Below are positions 19,801-32,369 of a stretch of 64,000 nt of DNA, one piece after another. Each line of letters starts with the position of its first letter. Within the stretch, counting starts at the first letter, position 1. The notes under the pieces were generated by a model that searched no databases, was not told where the DNA came from, and saw only the letters and a list, made by a program, of their open reading frames with translations. This DNA comes from Pochonia chlamydosporia 170 (Eukaryota > Ascomycota > Sordariomycetes > Hypocreales > Clavicipitaceae). A program made the translations under genes and the position numbers. The stretch is from positions 372,001-436,000 of the forward strand of contig NC_035794.1 of NCBI RefSeq assembly GCF_001653235.2, read 5' to 3'.

Positions 19801-22611
19801 GGCCGTCCAGGTATAGAAATGGCAAGCTTGTTGGAGAGTATTAAAAGATAAGACAGGTCTTAACTAGTAGGGCCGGGGGCAATCCGGTTCTACAGTGCCT
19901 GGGGGGGTGGAGGGGTCCTAGTCGAGATGGAAGTTCCTTGTAAGCTGTGGGAACCGTACACCATAAAACAAGAAGTGATGCGGTATATGCCGAGACGCGA
20001 ACAGAAAGATGGAGATGGTAGACGTTGGATGAAGAAGAGTGCAATGAGTTTGTTGCGTGTTGTCTTGGGTGTGCTGGTGGTTTATACTCGTCAAGAGAGA
20101 CAAGATAGAGACTGGATACAACGACAAGGTGGCTGATGTTGTCGAATAGTGGAAAATGGGCCCGAGGGTTTGGACGAGTCTTGGTTGTCTTGGTATATAT
20201 ATAGATATATTACCTTTGATGAATAGACGAGAGGGAATATGATGAATTTTTTTGCGAAATAGTCGAGGGGGAAGTTGAGAGTCTTTATGGTTTGCTGCGT
20301 GGCTTGAGATCGGGGACCAGCTACAGTCTCCTTATATGGAACAAGAGGCGTCAGCTCGTGGGCGGGAGTGTCATTCCCTGCCTCTAAAGGAAACAAGGTC
20401 TCAACTACCCAGGTAGGTATGTATACAAATAGATAGTACGACGAGAAAAGCAGACAGTCGCCGATGAACCATGTACCCAATCTACCGCTACCCCGATGGG
20501 ATGGGATGGGAGATGGAGACAAGCTACCAGCGAGTTCATGGGCTGTCCCGTGCGGCGCGGCGGCGTGAGCATCTTTGCTTGAGCAATGGTGGAGAAGGGG
20601 TGAGAAAGGGAGTGTGTCCATTTCATGTCAATCCCCCAGAATCCGGCTCAGCACAAGGCAATAAGCTACGGTACAGTGGGCATGATGTTTACTAGACCAG
20701 CCTGAAACTTGGTGAGCGACCAAGAGGCGTACGATTTGTTGAAAGGGAGTGGTGGACTGGGCCTGGGGATGTACATACTGTACATACTTGGAAATCCGGG
20801 AACTAAGCTGGGGACAGAACTGCAATCGCATTGGCGATTATGACCCAGGCAGGTTGAGGTGAAGTACCAGACACCAAACTGGAATCTCCCAAGGTACAAT
20901 AGTTGGGGCCAAGCCCGTTATCACGCACCTTGAGTATCGCATGGTTTGGGGTGTGTGGCAAGCAGAAACAGCCAGCCAAGAGTCCGCTGGCTTGGATCTG
21001 GTCAAAGACTCCAAGCTGCTCCGTACAGATGGAGCAATACTGCGGCTAGCACTCCGTAGTTTGGGTCTGATGAGCAGCTCTTTGGAGTTAGCAAAGGTAC
21101 ATGTATTGAGGTACGTACTCAACTAGTTGTTGTACAACAACTAACACGCGGCTTTTGGTGGCGTCAGGCGTTGCAGTCTCTTTCTCCATTTGCTTCTCAT
21201 TCACAACAAGACAGGAGAAAAAAAACACACAACAAGGCGTGCCATGAGACAGGCCACGGGGGCTAGTCCCAGCCAGCATACTCTACTGAGAAACAATAAG
21301 ATTGAGCCAGACCAGACAAGACTGGACTAGACAAGACTTGACACCACCCGGGGGGTGGTTGGTCCAGCAGACACACCACCCATTTTTGATCAAATGCACC
21401 TTGACAGGGCGAGCAGTTGGCACTAACCAAATCAGACTGAACGCATGGAAGAACAAACCGGAATTTGGAGTTTGGCGATGCCTGCAGACATCTCCCGCTG
21501 TGCTGGGATCGGGTGGCATTAGAGGGAGCGGGAGCAGCGCTCCGGAGTAAAGTCCAGCTTGAAGAGAAAAGGACTGAGGACTAAGGACTGAGGACTGGAT
21601 GGCCTGGTTCGAGGTTCAACCCACGTCCCGAAGGTGAGAGGTGGTCCCAAGCAAAGCATCTCCTGCAGACAGACAGACACACGCAGCACCGAAAATGTCA
21701 CCTTGCAACGAGCTGAGGAGCCAGGGACTCGGAGCAAGATGTGGGACTGAAGGCTGAAATTCCCATGTCCCTGCAGAGGGAGACGAGGAAAGATTGAGTG
21801 GGGTGATGAGATTATTGGGTCAAAGTATGAAATTTCAATGTTGGGACGAAGGCAAGAAGGCAAGGAAGCACCTTGGACAATGCATTCACACTAGCTCTCT
21901 TGCAGACGAGGTTTTGGGCAGATGTCATCAACATACCATCTCACGAGAAGTAAAGTGGGAGGTGGACAAGCAAGCAGGCACAATACGGTGAAGAGAACAC
22001 AGGAATGGCAGACTGAGACGAAAGTCAAGCTTATAGAGCCACAGTCTACTGTGTAAAGTAAGAGAAAAAAAAAATGCAAGGTGCAATCACGAAGCCACTC
22101 ATGAGGCGCCCGCACGGTGATGAGCTCATAGACTCTCATTAGTGCACCAACGACCAGACTTCACCACCATGTACTTACACATGAACTCTGATATTAAATC
22201 TGTCCCTTCTGCTCCGTGGTTCCATAGTTCCGTAGTTGTCCGAACCTCGTCTCTGCCGCGTGTGGGGAGGTTTCATGCACACGTTGCACAATACAAGTGC
22301 CGATAGATGTCAACGGTTGTGCAGTACCTCACATACACGTAGAGAACTAAATACAACGGTTTCCGTCACACGTCTCCGCAAACATCTGGTTTTTGGCCAC
22401 AATCGACACCTCCGCTCCTGTGTCAATGAAAGAAGGAAAGACGAGAATGGCCACGAGATGTGGTGGGTGTTGGGGGCCACACGAGGCTAGGAAGGGACAC
22501 GCGCGCGTGGTCCATGTCTTGGAAGGGAAAGCAACGAAAAATCGTTGAAGGTATGCAGCGTAGCACACAGCAGAGCAAAAGAAAAGCAAAATCACCAGCT
22601 CCTCGACGCGC

Positions 22612-22633
22612 AAAAAAAAAAAAAAAAAAAAAA
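22612..22633. repeat. Poly-A tract (22 A)
   Basis: An uninterrupted run of 22 adenines in non-coding DNA, followed by purine-rich sequence. No flanking target-site duplication or retroposon body was recognised. Confidence 0.9.
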
Positions 22634-23337
22634 GAGGCAGAAAGGCAGAAAGGGGAGTGGGTGGGTGAGAGCCAGTGATGGGTGACAGGCTCCTCTCCTT
22701 GTCCTTGTCTCTCTCTCGTGTTGCCCCTGTTCAACAAACGCCAAAAGGCACGGGCACAAGCCGTATGCTCGGGACGGGAGAGCAACAAGGGGAAGGGGTC
22801 GTTGATGTCTGGTGTGGTTGCTGGAGGGTATCAAATGGCAGGGGGGCAGAGTGCCTGTCTTACAACAAGACGCCGTCTACGCACCCGTTTTCATGCGTCG
22901 GTGAGCATGGCAACGGCCTATCATGACGATGGTTGTGATGGTCACGGGTGATTGTCGCTGCTGGTGGTCTTCTTGGACGCTGTGCTGGTGCTGTGCTGTA
23001 CTCACTTGGGTCTTTTAGCTGTGAATCAACTTATTTTTATATCCTGCCTGTCAATAGTCAGGTTTGAGACACTGAATGCGTTTCCCCGGAACCTCCATGC
23101 CGAAAGCCGGCTCTGAGCCGACATTTTGGGACAGGGCAAAACGCCTTTGTCTCTCTTGCTCCTGTCTCTTCCTCTCTGTCTTTCTGTCTGTCCATGTCCC
23201 CGGCCAGCCTCCCCCTGAAAGGCTTGCTGCTACCGACGGCCGGCACCACCGGAATGACAAAACCATGATGAACAGAAGAGGCATCCAAGACGTATCTTGC
23301 AGGAGGCCATGTATGTATGTACGGCACGGCATCACAC

Positions 23338-23364
23338 GGCATGGCATGGCATGGCATGGCATGG
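23338..23364. repeat. GCATG pentanucleotide microsatellite, second copy
   Basis: A period-5 tract of the same unit as at 17263-17291, in the long gene-poor interval. Confidence 0.9.
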
Positions 23365-24062
23365 TTTGGTTCAGCATACATGTTCAGTACGGTAAGGAAT
23401 GGCAAGGTAAGGCAAGGATAGGGATATTGGTACCGAGGACGGGGCAAAGCAGAAACGTCAAGAGATCGCTGGCCTGTTCCTGTGGCGTTTGCTGGCCCCA
23501 GCTTCGATTACATTAGACTGACTGGACTGGCTGAACAACTCTCCTTATGGGTCCGGTACTTGGCCCAAGCCATTTGATCCATCCATTCATCACGCAGAGC
23601 GCTCACCAGCATGGAGTAGCTGCGTCAAGATCTTCTTGCCCGAGACCCGAGCTGCTGTGGCCAAGGCTCTCGCTTCTGAGACCAAAATCAACAGACCTGT
23701 GCTGAGTGCTGAGTCCTGACCAACACTCAGCCCCAAAATAAAAATACAGTTGTCCAGTGTGACGAGCAATAAAAAAAAACCCCCCAAGAAAGAAGAAAAA
23801 AGCAAGACATGATGAAACGAAGAGGCCAGCAGGACAAATAGGAGAATATCTCAGACTCCACTCTGTAAATCTCCTGTCTGTCCCCCCCCCAAGACCAAGA
23901 CTAACCCAAACCAAACCCAGCTTGAGCCTTGGACAAAACTAAACTTGACCAAACCGTTTGAACTTGACCGTTTCTCACTTTACCAGCGTCAGATCGCGCT
24001 GCTGCCGCGTCACCTCCTTCACGGGACCAAGATCTGCCGCTTCAGCCGTCCAGCCGCCCCCA

Positions 24063-24099
24063 GCTTTGAGCTTTGAGCTTTGAGCTTTTTTGAGCTTTT
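24063..24099. repeat. GCTTTGA heptanucleotide repeat
   Basis: Three to four GCTTTGA units degrading into a T-rich tail; non-coding. Confidence 0.8.
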
Positions 24100-27000
24100 G
24101 CGCTTCCCAGTACCAGAAATGGCCACGCGCAACACCATTTGTTTGATGATGGTGCTGATGACGGAACACGGCCTTACCAAAAACAAGATAAATCGGGCTG
24201 GGAGCGACATAGCCAGCCAATCCTGTCTCAGACTCCATGCCTTTGGCTTGCGTTTGGCTCCATTCTTAGCCCCAAGCAGCTGGATCCCTTCCCCCCCATG
24301 GCTCAGGCATGGCCGTTGAGCTGTTCGATCCGGTGTCATCAAGCCTGTCTGTCAATCCTGTCACGATGCTGGAAAGGGAAACAGAGAGGCAGGTAGCGTA
24401 GCAGTCTGGTGAAGGGTATGGTCCGGTGCAATACAGTAGCTTCTTAGCTTGCTTGGGGTTTCTGATGGCTATGCGCCGGCTGCGTAGGAACGGCCAGGTG
24501 CCCCTTGGGTGTGTTGAATGTTTGTGTTTCGTTGGGTGTGTATGCGGAGAGGGTGTCTTGGGCGTGCCCATGATGAGAATGACTTTCAGAGTCAAGGTCT
24601 GTATCCGGTCTTGTTGCTATTCTCGGCCTGCAAGCCGTTGACGATTAATCGTATCATGTTTCTGATTGACATTCGTCAAACCTGCGTATGTCCAATAGGA
24701 CGCGCTGGGTATGCTTATGATGATTGATTACCAAGCTGAGTGGCCGGAGCAAGAGCAACTTCTCTGGTAAACATACACCGTAAGACTTACACAAGCTGCA
24801 GCGAGAACCGACGGGCAGCTCTTCACGGAGTTCAAAGCTCCACGGATATTGGCAATGACGGATGACACGGCTAGTTCCTTGATCTTCCTTCCTTTCACCT
24901 ACTCCGTACATGGCCTCCCCCTTTTTTTCATCAACCATCATGGCAAGAAAAAGGGTCAGATACAAAGCTCTAGTTCAAGGAAGCAAACCTGCCAACGTCG
25001 GATGTCGTAAGGCTAGTCCAGTTCACCTTACTGCACTGTATGTGTGTGTCTATGAATATACAGAGTGTCTAGTGTATGCATGTATTCTCTATGCCGCCAA
25101 AATGACGATTGGTGCCAAGGACCCCAACTCACAGCGCTTGACTTGACCCGGAAGCGACAAGCGCCACTGATAAGACCATCAATTTGATCCTCAAATGATG
25201 CACGTTGACTGCCACTCAAATGGCGCTGATCAAGCCACAATGAATAAACTACCCAGCCGCCAGGACAGGCTGGGGAAAGCGGCGGCGCCTTTGGGGGCAG
25301 CCGGGATCAATGATCCATTGATGGCTTGCTGGAGCATACTCCGTATGGTCAGTCACAGTCTGTCTGGTCAAGTACCTCTCACATGTGCTGTCACTTTGCT
25401 GTAACCACTGTTACACACACTGTTGCGTGTGGCATTGATACTTGACCTTTTCTTATATTGATGTGCTCAATCAAATCAAACCAAACCAGACTGGCTAGCT
25501 CGGAAAGTGCCGTGGCCGGAGCATAAGCCCCCTTGTGCCAATGAGTGTGAGATTTGCTTCTTTTATTTCCCTTTTCTCTAACCGAGTTGGTGCAGCTCGG
25601 AAAATCATCGCTGTCCATCAAACACATGGCCACCCTGAATAGGACAGGGAACGATTCACTCGGCAAACTGCTGGCTTGACCAAGTCTGGTCACTGGTCAC
25701 CGGTAGCATGACCCGGCGCCGAACTGGTACTCGTGTCCTGTGCTTTTGTGCTGGTGAAAAAGCTGACTTGGTCTTTAACACAGATGGCAAAACGCAATGC
25801 CCGAGATCGTTACACCGTTTGGAATCATGTATGTTTGTACCTTCACGATGAGCTGAGTTGACCTGTTCGTTTTCATGACCCGGACCGGCAGTGGGCCTGT
25901 GTGATCTATCTCAGCCTTGGCCTTCAATCTTCCCTGACATGTAAGCTTGGCGACATGACAAGCATTTTTTTCAAGGGGAAAGATTAATATGAGAAGAACC
26001 CCAAGTGCATGCTGTAAATACAGATCACAGCAATCAAAGCAAAACAGGACGGCATTGTCTCCGTTTCCACTCTCACACATCCTGAACCCCGTCAGTGTCA
26101 GTGCCCCAAGAACCCTCGCCAGCCAAGCCCAGCCCCAACAAGGTCAAGCACATCAAATGGAGAAAATTTGTGAACTCCTACCGCTCTGTGGTCGCCGCCG
26201 GCACAGACAGCACCACTCATCACGTTCCCATTTGTTGCCCACCTTTCCCTTTCCCTTGCCCTTGGTCCCCCTCCCCCTTGCGGCTGACGGTCCGTGGTCG
26301 GGAAGTGGGAAAATGGGAACAGGGCATCCCCGTGAAAGCTGATTGGGAAAGTCGAGCAGCCACTTCAGCCGTGCCGACGACTCTGTGACGGAAATGCTGC
26401 ACGATCCCTGGGAGCCCAACCCGCACGGAGTTAGGGATCTCCAGCACAGACTCTAAGGGGGTGTTGGTGTTGGTGTGGGTGGGCGCCAGAGCTTCACACT
26501 TGCGGGAAATTCCATGGCATGGTCATGGTTTAGCGACTTGTTGGTCTGGTATGGAGATGGAGTGCATGAGCATCGATGTCGTCTTGGGAATTTCGGGTGA
26601 GATACATACACCAGACGCATTACATACAGGCACACCACTTTGAACTTGGACTTGGCACACCACAGCCAGTTGGTAGTTAATATAGATGGGCCATGCTCTT
26701 AGCGTGGGTGATCTGCTGCAGCCATCTGTGAACATCACGATAGAATCTGGAAATCACACGGCGCCAAAAATTTCCCCAACCCGAGTGCTCGACCGTGAAA
26801 ATTTGCCCCCATAACATGAGACATGGAGGGCGGAGAAGACCAAAATACTTTGACGTATGATACACCCACAGAGCCCGCGAGACCCAAGCGAGACCCGGCC
26901 CCCAATACCCTTCCCTGGTAACCGTTTGTGCCTATCTCCTTGGGGATTTTTTTCATTTTTTTGAGATATATTCGTTTTGTGTTTTGAATTGTTCTATGCG

Positions 27001-29255
27001 TTGGCGCAGGGCGCAAGTCCAAGTCCCTTGGCTTGCCACTCCGTCTCTCCTTTTTCCAGCCCCCACGAACCTACAGGCAGTCAATTATTGGCGTCGTTTG
27101 GCTCTGGCTCTCGCTCCCGATTCTCGTCTGACCTAGTACAAATGCAAAGAGACGGGCATCATGGCGTAACGAACCACGAATGAGATGGGCCATTCACCGT
27201 GCTTCCAGCTAAGATCAGCGTTCCTAAAACTGCCGATGCCACTCTCCGCCTTTTTGGAATGTAAGCCACCGATAAAGAAGAGGAAGAACGGAGAGGCAGC
27301 CCGGTGAGAAGGCACATCTGGATTGAGGAAGAGTTGTCAAGAGGTATTCTCAGGGTCCCCCCAGTTGTGGGAGCTGAAGAATTTCTTTCCTGGTTCAAGG
27401 TCTTCTTGGGGCTGGAGATGGTGGCTTGCATCGTGTGTGCGTTGCTTAGTTTTCTTTCTTTCTTTTTGTTTTGTGGTCTTGCTTTCTTTTGTTTTTTTGC
27501 TTGCTGTTGTTCGTGGTGCGTTTCATCCGTAGACCGACCAACTCTAATCCAGCCTTACCGCTACATTCCGTTGGCGTAGCATTCCATGTACACCAGACGC
27601 ATACACGGCGGCAACTCGCCAACTTGCCTCTAAGATGTACACTGGACGCGGTGAGGCTGTCAGCCAGCTGCATAACTCGTTTCCTGGTCATTAGCAGGTC
27701 GCCTATCTACCCCGAGATATGTAGGCGGACGTGCGTCGGCCAAGCTTTCCATGAGATCCAGCCAATATACTGACTACACTTCGGTCCAGGAGGTACAGAA
27801 CCTCAAACACAACAGGCAAGCTCGCTTCTAGAACATGACACAAAATCCATCTCGGATATCGTCCGGTTGCACAGGGCCGCGAAAAGTCCCCGAATTGTAG
27901 ATTCGAGTGCCTCCAACAGTCTCAAATTTACGGCATCGTGCAGAAATGAAACGACCACATTGTTTGCTTCATAGGTACCAAGGTAGGTATACTTAAGTAC
28001 ACGGAGTATTCCCAAGCCAAATGCAGAGTCGGGCTCTTCTGCTGGTCCTTGCGCGAACAGGAGCCAGCATCTGAACAAAAAACGCAGCCAGAGTAAGCGC
28101 AGGCCCGGCCAGCGAGCAGCTACCGGAACATGGACCCACTTGCTTCGGCCGGCAAGCCCGACATCTAGATCAAATCGATCTGAGCCTGTCCACTGCACAA
28201 TGCCGGACAAGGATTTGGCGAGCCCGGCACCGTGGTTTGTTTGCACCGTGAGCATTGCAGAATGCGACGGAATCGCATTCATGTACATCCAATAGACAAG
28301 TACTGTAGCAGGTTTCCCATCATCATCCTCACGCTACTTTGCTTCTCGATGGTTGCGATGGGCTCGCCACTGTGCGACGTCACGGCCATCGCGGAGATAG
28401 ATACACTACCTCAACCACTAAAGAGGCACAAACATGATGTCGGGCCGGCCGGCGTCGAAACTAGGGCGCTGTGATCACCTGAAGGTCCAGATTGTATGCT
28501 ACCTTTCCGGAATATGGTGCCTGCCGCAATTCCATTTGCGCCAGCTTGGTTCCCTGTCCAGAACACTGGTCCAGTATCTCAAGTATTGTTTCAGTGCTGT
28601 GAACATGTGTAGGATCAACATTGAAAGGTAAACGCCTCCATTGTTAGCCCAGATCGAGGCGAAGCGACGCTGCAACCGGTTTATCAGGGGTTTTTGTGTT
28701 ACAAGCAGGAACGGATAGTCACCTCTCACATACATTGACAGCCTGGTAATAGCAACCAAGCCGATCTGTGCCCTCCTGAATGGTTACGCACCGGTTGTGT
28801 CGATGTCTTGAGTACTACCTCAAGCGTTAGGCAGCCTTACTTTGACCGAATAGGTTTCGCAAAGTTCTGAACCTGAGCTCTGATACCATGGTAACATTTC
28901 ATGTCTTGTCCCGAGCTTATAGAACAAGGCTGCATTACCCTGAATCACGGTGTGAATGCCTTGTTATCTCACCTTCACGCCGTAGCAATCATCCGCAACT
29001 ACTTCCCCTGTGCCACGCTCTGCTCCCCTGCACCGTCAGCACCGTCATCACACACATGGCGGTCTATCATGCTTGTCTACGGTCACTCCCAGGCTATTCA
29101 CAGTTTGGACTAGTGTGATTGCTCGTCACAGTGGCATTTGCGACTCATGCACAATACTTTGCGGAACATTTGCTCCTATCGAGAAGTATGGGGTATTTGG
29201 TTTTGCCTGTTGAGGCTGTCATTCTTTTTTGGCAGTTCCTGATGTAGTCAAGTCC

Positions 29256-30917
29256 TCAGTGAACCGTCTCGTCGCTGACTATGTACAAGGCACTGCCTCC
29301 AGCAGGTCTACTGACAACCATTGCTTGAGCCTTTTGTTCCTCGGTAAGCTTCATCTTGGAGTAGTACTCGCGTTCAAGAGCTGCCTTGAGATCCTCCACC
29401 TTATCTACCGAAACCAAGTGTACACTGCAGCCTCCCCAACCAGCTCCAGTTTGGCGACTACCGTAAGAGCCAGCTGCCAAAGCAACTTGGCAAATTTTGT
29501 CGTTCTCCGCGCAGCTGTTGTCATACAAATCACGACAGGAATCTTGAGTGGCATTCATGATGTTTCCTAGCTCCTTGTTGAATGGCGTTGTATCGGATGC
29601 CCCGGTGTGAAGTGGTCGCTCGAGAAGAGTAAGGAACTTCAATACTCTCAATGCTTCGGTAAAGACATGGAGAGCACGTTGTCTCAACATGAAGCGCTCT
29701 GCTCTAACAGGAACTTTGGAGGTAAACCTGCTTTCGAGGTCCTGCACACTCACATTGAGGACCTTGGCAATCTCTTCCCTGCTATATCCTTCTTCCTGTG
29801 TAAGTGTCTCTTTGGTGACAGCGATAAGCTTCTCCAGCTCCTCTTCCTTTGTCACACTCTTCGCCGCGGCGTAGTCTGACCCATTTTGGTGGTAAAAGTA
29901 CGTATCATGGAACCCTTGAAGGCTGATGCCCAAAGGTCCAGCATCCTCGGGTAGCTGCGTCCCCGGTGGGTTGAGCACAGCATTCAAGTAGGCTGCCGCA
30001 AAGCTTACTTCAACGACACGCAGGTTGTAGTGAATGGGGGCGGTGACATGCTTATTTGCGGTGACGAAGCTCTGTGCAATAAGAAAGCACAACTCCGGGC
30101 GTGTCGGGGGCATTTTGACCGGGCGGGCTTCAAGTCGGGGACTGAATGAGACAAAGAGCGCCGAGCCTCGCTCCGAGAACACGGATGCAGCTTGATCCAT
30201 GCTGTGAAACGCGACGATGACGATGGTCAGCTTCTCAATCTTTTCATTGTCATGTGGCAGTGAGAATGATGCAAATGCTTACCCTCCTGCGTTGACGCCA
30301 ACTGCTCGCTCGCTCACAATAGCCAGTTCCGTCAGTTCTGTCTTGTCAACCTCATCTACGCCGTTTGCTTTCATAACAGCAAGGGCACCGGTGGTGACGA
30401 CCGCTGCGCTGGAACTCAGCCCTCCACCAACGGGCACGGTTCCGTCAACCATGATTTCCATATTGCAGCCTTTGAAAGCCATGCCATGATTCTTGCGAAG
30501 CAGCCCCATGGCGCCACGAAGGCCACACTTGAAATAGTTGGTCCACTCGAACTTTGTGGCATCGATGTCGACGTCCGTGCCCACGGGTACATCAAACTCG
30601 TTTGCTGGAAACTTGGAGTCTTCCAAGTTGGCAATCTTGACTTTGAATGTGGTCGCTCCATCTTGCACGGGGGTTGACGACACGGCCATGATGGCATCGG
30701 CTGTGATGGCCATGGGCAAGACCGAATATAGGGAATAATCAATGTGCTCGCCGAGAATGTTCACTCTTCCGGGAGAACGGGCAACAAACGTGGCCTTGTG
30801 GCCATAGGTCTTCTCGAATGCGGATAGCAAGGTATTCCATCGTGGTGCTTCCGTCGTCAAAGCAGCGTTTGGGTAGATGTCCGCAAGGGATCCGGCGATA
30901 GGGACTGAACCAGCCAT
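29256..30917 (-). CDS. GAL1: Galactokinase
   Basis: There are two exons on the minus strand. Exon 1 is 30283-30917 and exon 2 is 29256-30201. The 81-bp intron (GTAAGC donor, CACAG acceptor) splits a Gly codon just before the conserved MDQ; the join gives 526 residues, usual for fungal galactokinases. All GHMP-kinase motifs are present: the N-terminal galactokinase signature GRVNILGEHIDY near 50-61 (Arg51), the ATP loop VPVGGGLSSSAAV at 161-173, catalytic Asp214 in GGMDQA, and TGAGWGGC near 463-470. It phosphorylates galactose at C1 with ATP in the cytosol, the first committed step of the Leloir pathway. No other Leloir gene is adjacent. Trp replaces the usual Phe in the last motif, a mild change. 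Confidence 0.95.
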
Positions 30918-32369
30918 GTCGGGCTAATTCTGCTATTTCGTGGCTATAACGGAAGGTTGAATAGAGATGCACCAGCAAAATACTCCGTCTGCTTGCTACT
31001 GTCAGACCTTATAGAATATGGACAGTATTGACGTTTTCGAAATGCTTGTTACCTGTAGTTGAACCCCGCAGATGGCACGAGAGCACGAGAGCTGCCCCTC
31101 CTCCGAAGCTTGGCTCTAGCTCGATGTTTCGCTGGTGATGTTGCAGATCAGGTGAGGGAAAGTGAATGGCCGTGATGTAACAACAGCAACACCCTTGCAT
31201 GTGCAGAATTCGTCTCTTTGGCAGGTGGTGTCAACAGCAGTGGAAACACGAATCCTTGGGTGTTTAGAAAGCTTGGTAATAGGAGCAATAAAAGACGAGT
31301 GCGGTTTGAGGGTCTCAAGTCGCCCAAAAGATGGTTGGCGGTGCCATGAATAAATGCGACCTCCGATGACCTCATCTGTCCACAGAGGCCTGATCTCGGT
31401 CCGGTCGCCGCGAAGTAAAAAAAAAAAAATGGCCTGGCCCCATCTTTAGCACCATATGTCCTGCTCGGACACATTGCGGGTTTGGAAAGATGGCACAGGG
31501 GATTTTGGAGCTCCCCTGGTCGCATCTGGAGCTTCGCGAGGGATTCAAGCTCCTGATAGGCGCGCAAGAAGCATAAAGCTGTCAAGAGATTGCAAGGCGC
31601 CATCTTAAATCGTAAATATCCACCAACCACTCCATCCCAAAGCCGCTGAACCATCTAGATTTCACCAACATGCCGGTTTGGCATGCGTTTTTTTCCAGAG
31701 CCGCCAAATCAACGACCCGCTCGTCGCTCTCACAGTCACAGCACGACACCGTCACTCCGACTTGCCTGCAGGAATGGAGGATTTTGACTTGACGCTTGGA
31801 TGATAAGGCAATTTCGAGCGGCTTACTCTCGAATTCGCCCAAATCCGAGCCAACCACATGACTTTGTCCCATCAAGCCAAGGTGTGCATTCGGGTCGAAT
31901 ATCGGCAAGACGACATCGTCGGCTGTGTGCCGAGAAGCGCACCTATGAGAAGTGACGATGGAGGCTTGTCCAGCCTCTAGCGCCGGAAACATTGATAAGA
32001 TTACGGAGTATATGTGGTCTGGTCCATTTAAAACATTGTTTGCGCAGAAAACGTCAAGTGCGCTCAAGGCTCACCAGACATCTTGGCCGAATTGGCTCGC
32101 TGGCAAATTGCCGAGCTGTCAAGAACAGTTCAACAATTGTGTGCCAGCTGTTGGCAGTGTCAAGTGTCCAGAATTTTTGATTCGACCATCCACGTAAATC
32201 TCCCCGATTGTTGGGTCATTGTGAATCCGTTTCTTCTCCTGTGTTGTAGAACAAACTGTTGCCTTTGTTTCACCATTCTATATGACATTTTCATGCTTCT
32301 TCCTTGCCGGCGATTGAATTGAAAGACTACCTCTCCGTCCCCATTAGGTTCAGATACCAGTCCATCAAC
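30918..32369. other. Intergenic region between divergent GAL1 and an unrecognised gene
   Basis: This is the shared upstream region of two divergent genes. A minus-strand frame of 161 codons (31582-32067) has unremarkable composition but no recognisable motif, no matching splice partner and no supported start context, so it is not called. A short A tract lies at about 31418. TACGGAGTA occurs at 32002-32010. Confidence 0.45.

Larger units (their letters stand above)
19801..29255. other. Gene-poor interval of about 9.5 kb upstream of the C2H2 gene
   Basis: No reading frame here shows a recognisable domain, plausible splice structure or coding-like composition. Frames of up to about 176 codons exist, but they are low-complexity or overlap one another on both strands. 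The interval contains several homopolymer and simple-repeat tracts, including A22 at 22612 and GCATG at 23338. The proximal 1-2 kb presumably hold the 5' UTR and promoter of the C2H2 gene. The far end is 3' flank of galactokinase. I found no tRNA with a convincing A and B box. Confidence 0.5.

Noticed and set aside
20091..20621. Minus-strand frame of 176 codons upstream of the C2H2 gene
   Set aside because: No recognisable domain; Ser/His/Pro-rich composition; it overlaps frames on the other strand and lies where the C2H2 5' UTR and promoter are expected.
21600..21640. GGTTCGAGGTTCAA as a possible tRNA B box
   Set aside because: No matching A box or acceptor and anticodon stems could be built around it.
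22612..22633. A22 tract as a possible retroposon poly-A tail
   Set aside because: No target-site duplication, no element body and no internal promoter recognised beside it.
27803..28288. Minus-strand frame of 161 codons
   Set aside because: No motif, frequent rare-looking residues and no splice signals in phase; likely a chance frame.
31582..32067. Minus-strand frame of 161 codons between GAL1 and the unrecognised gene
   Set aside because: Composition is not obviously wrong, but no motif, no good start context and no splice partner were found; not strong enough to call.
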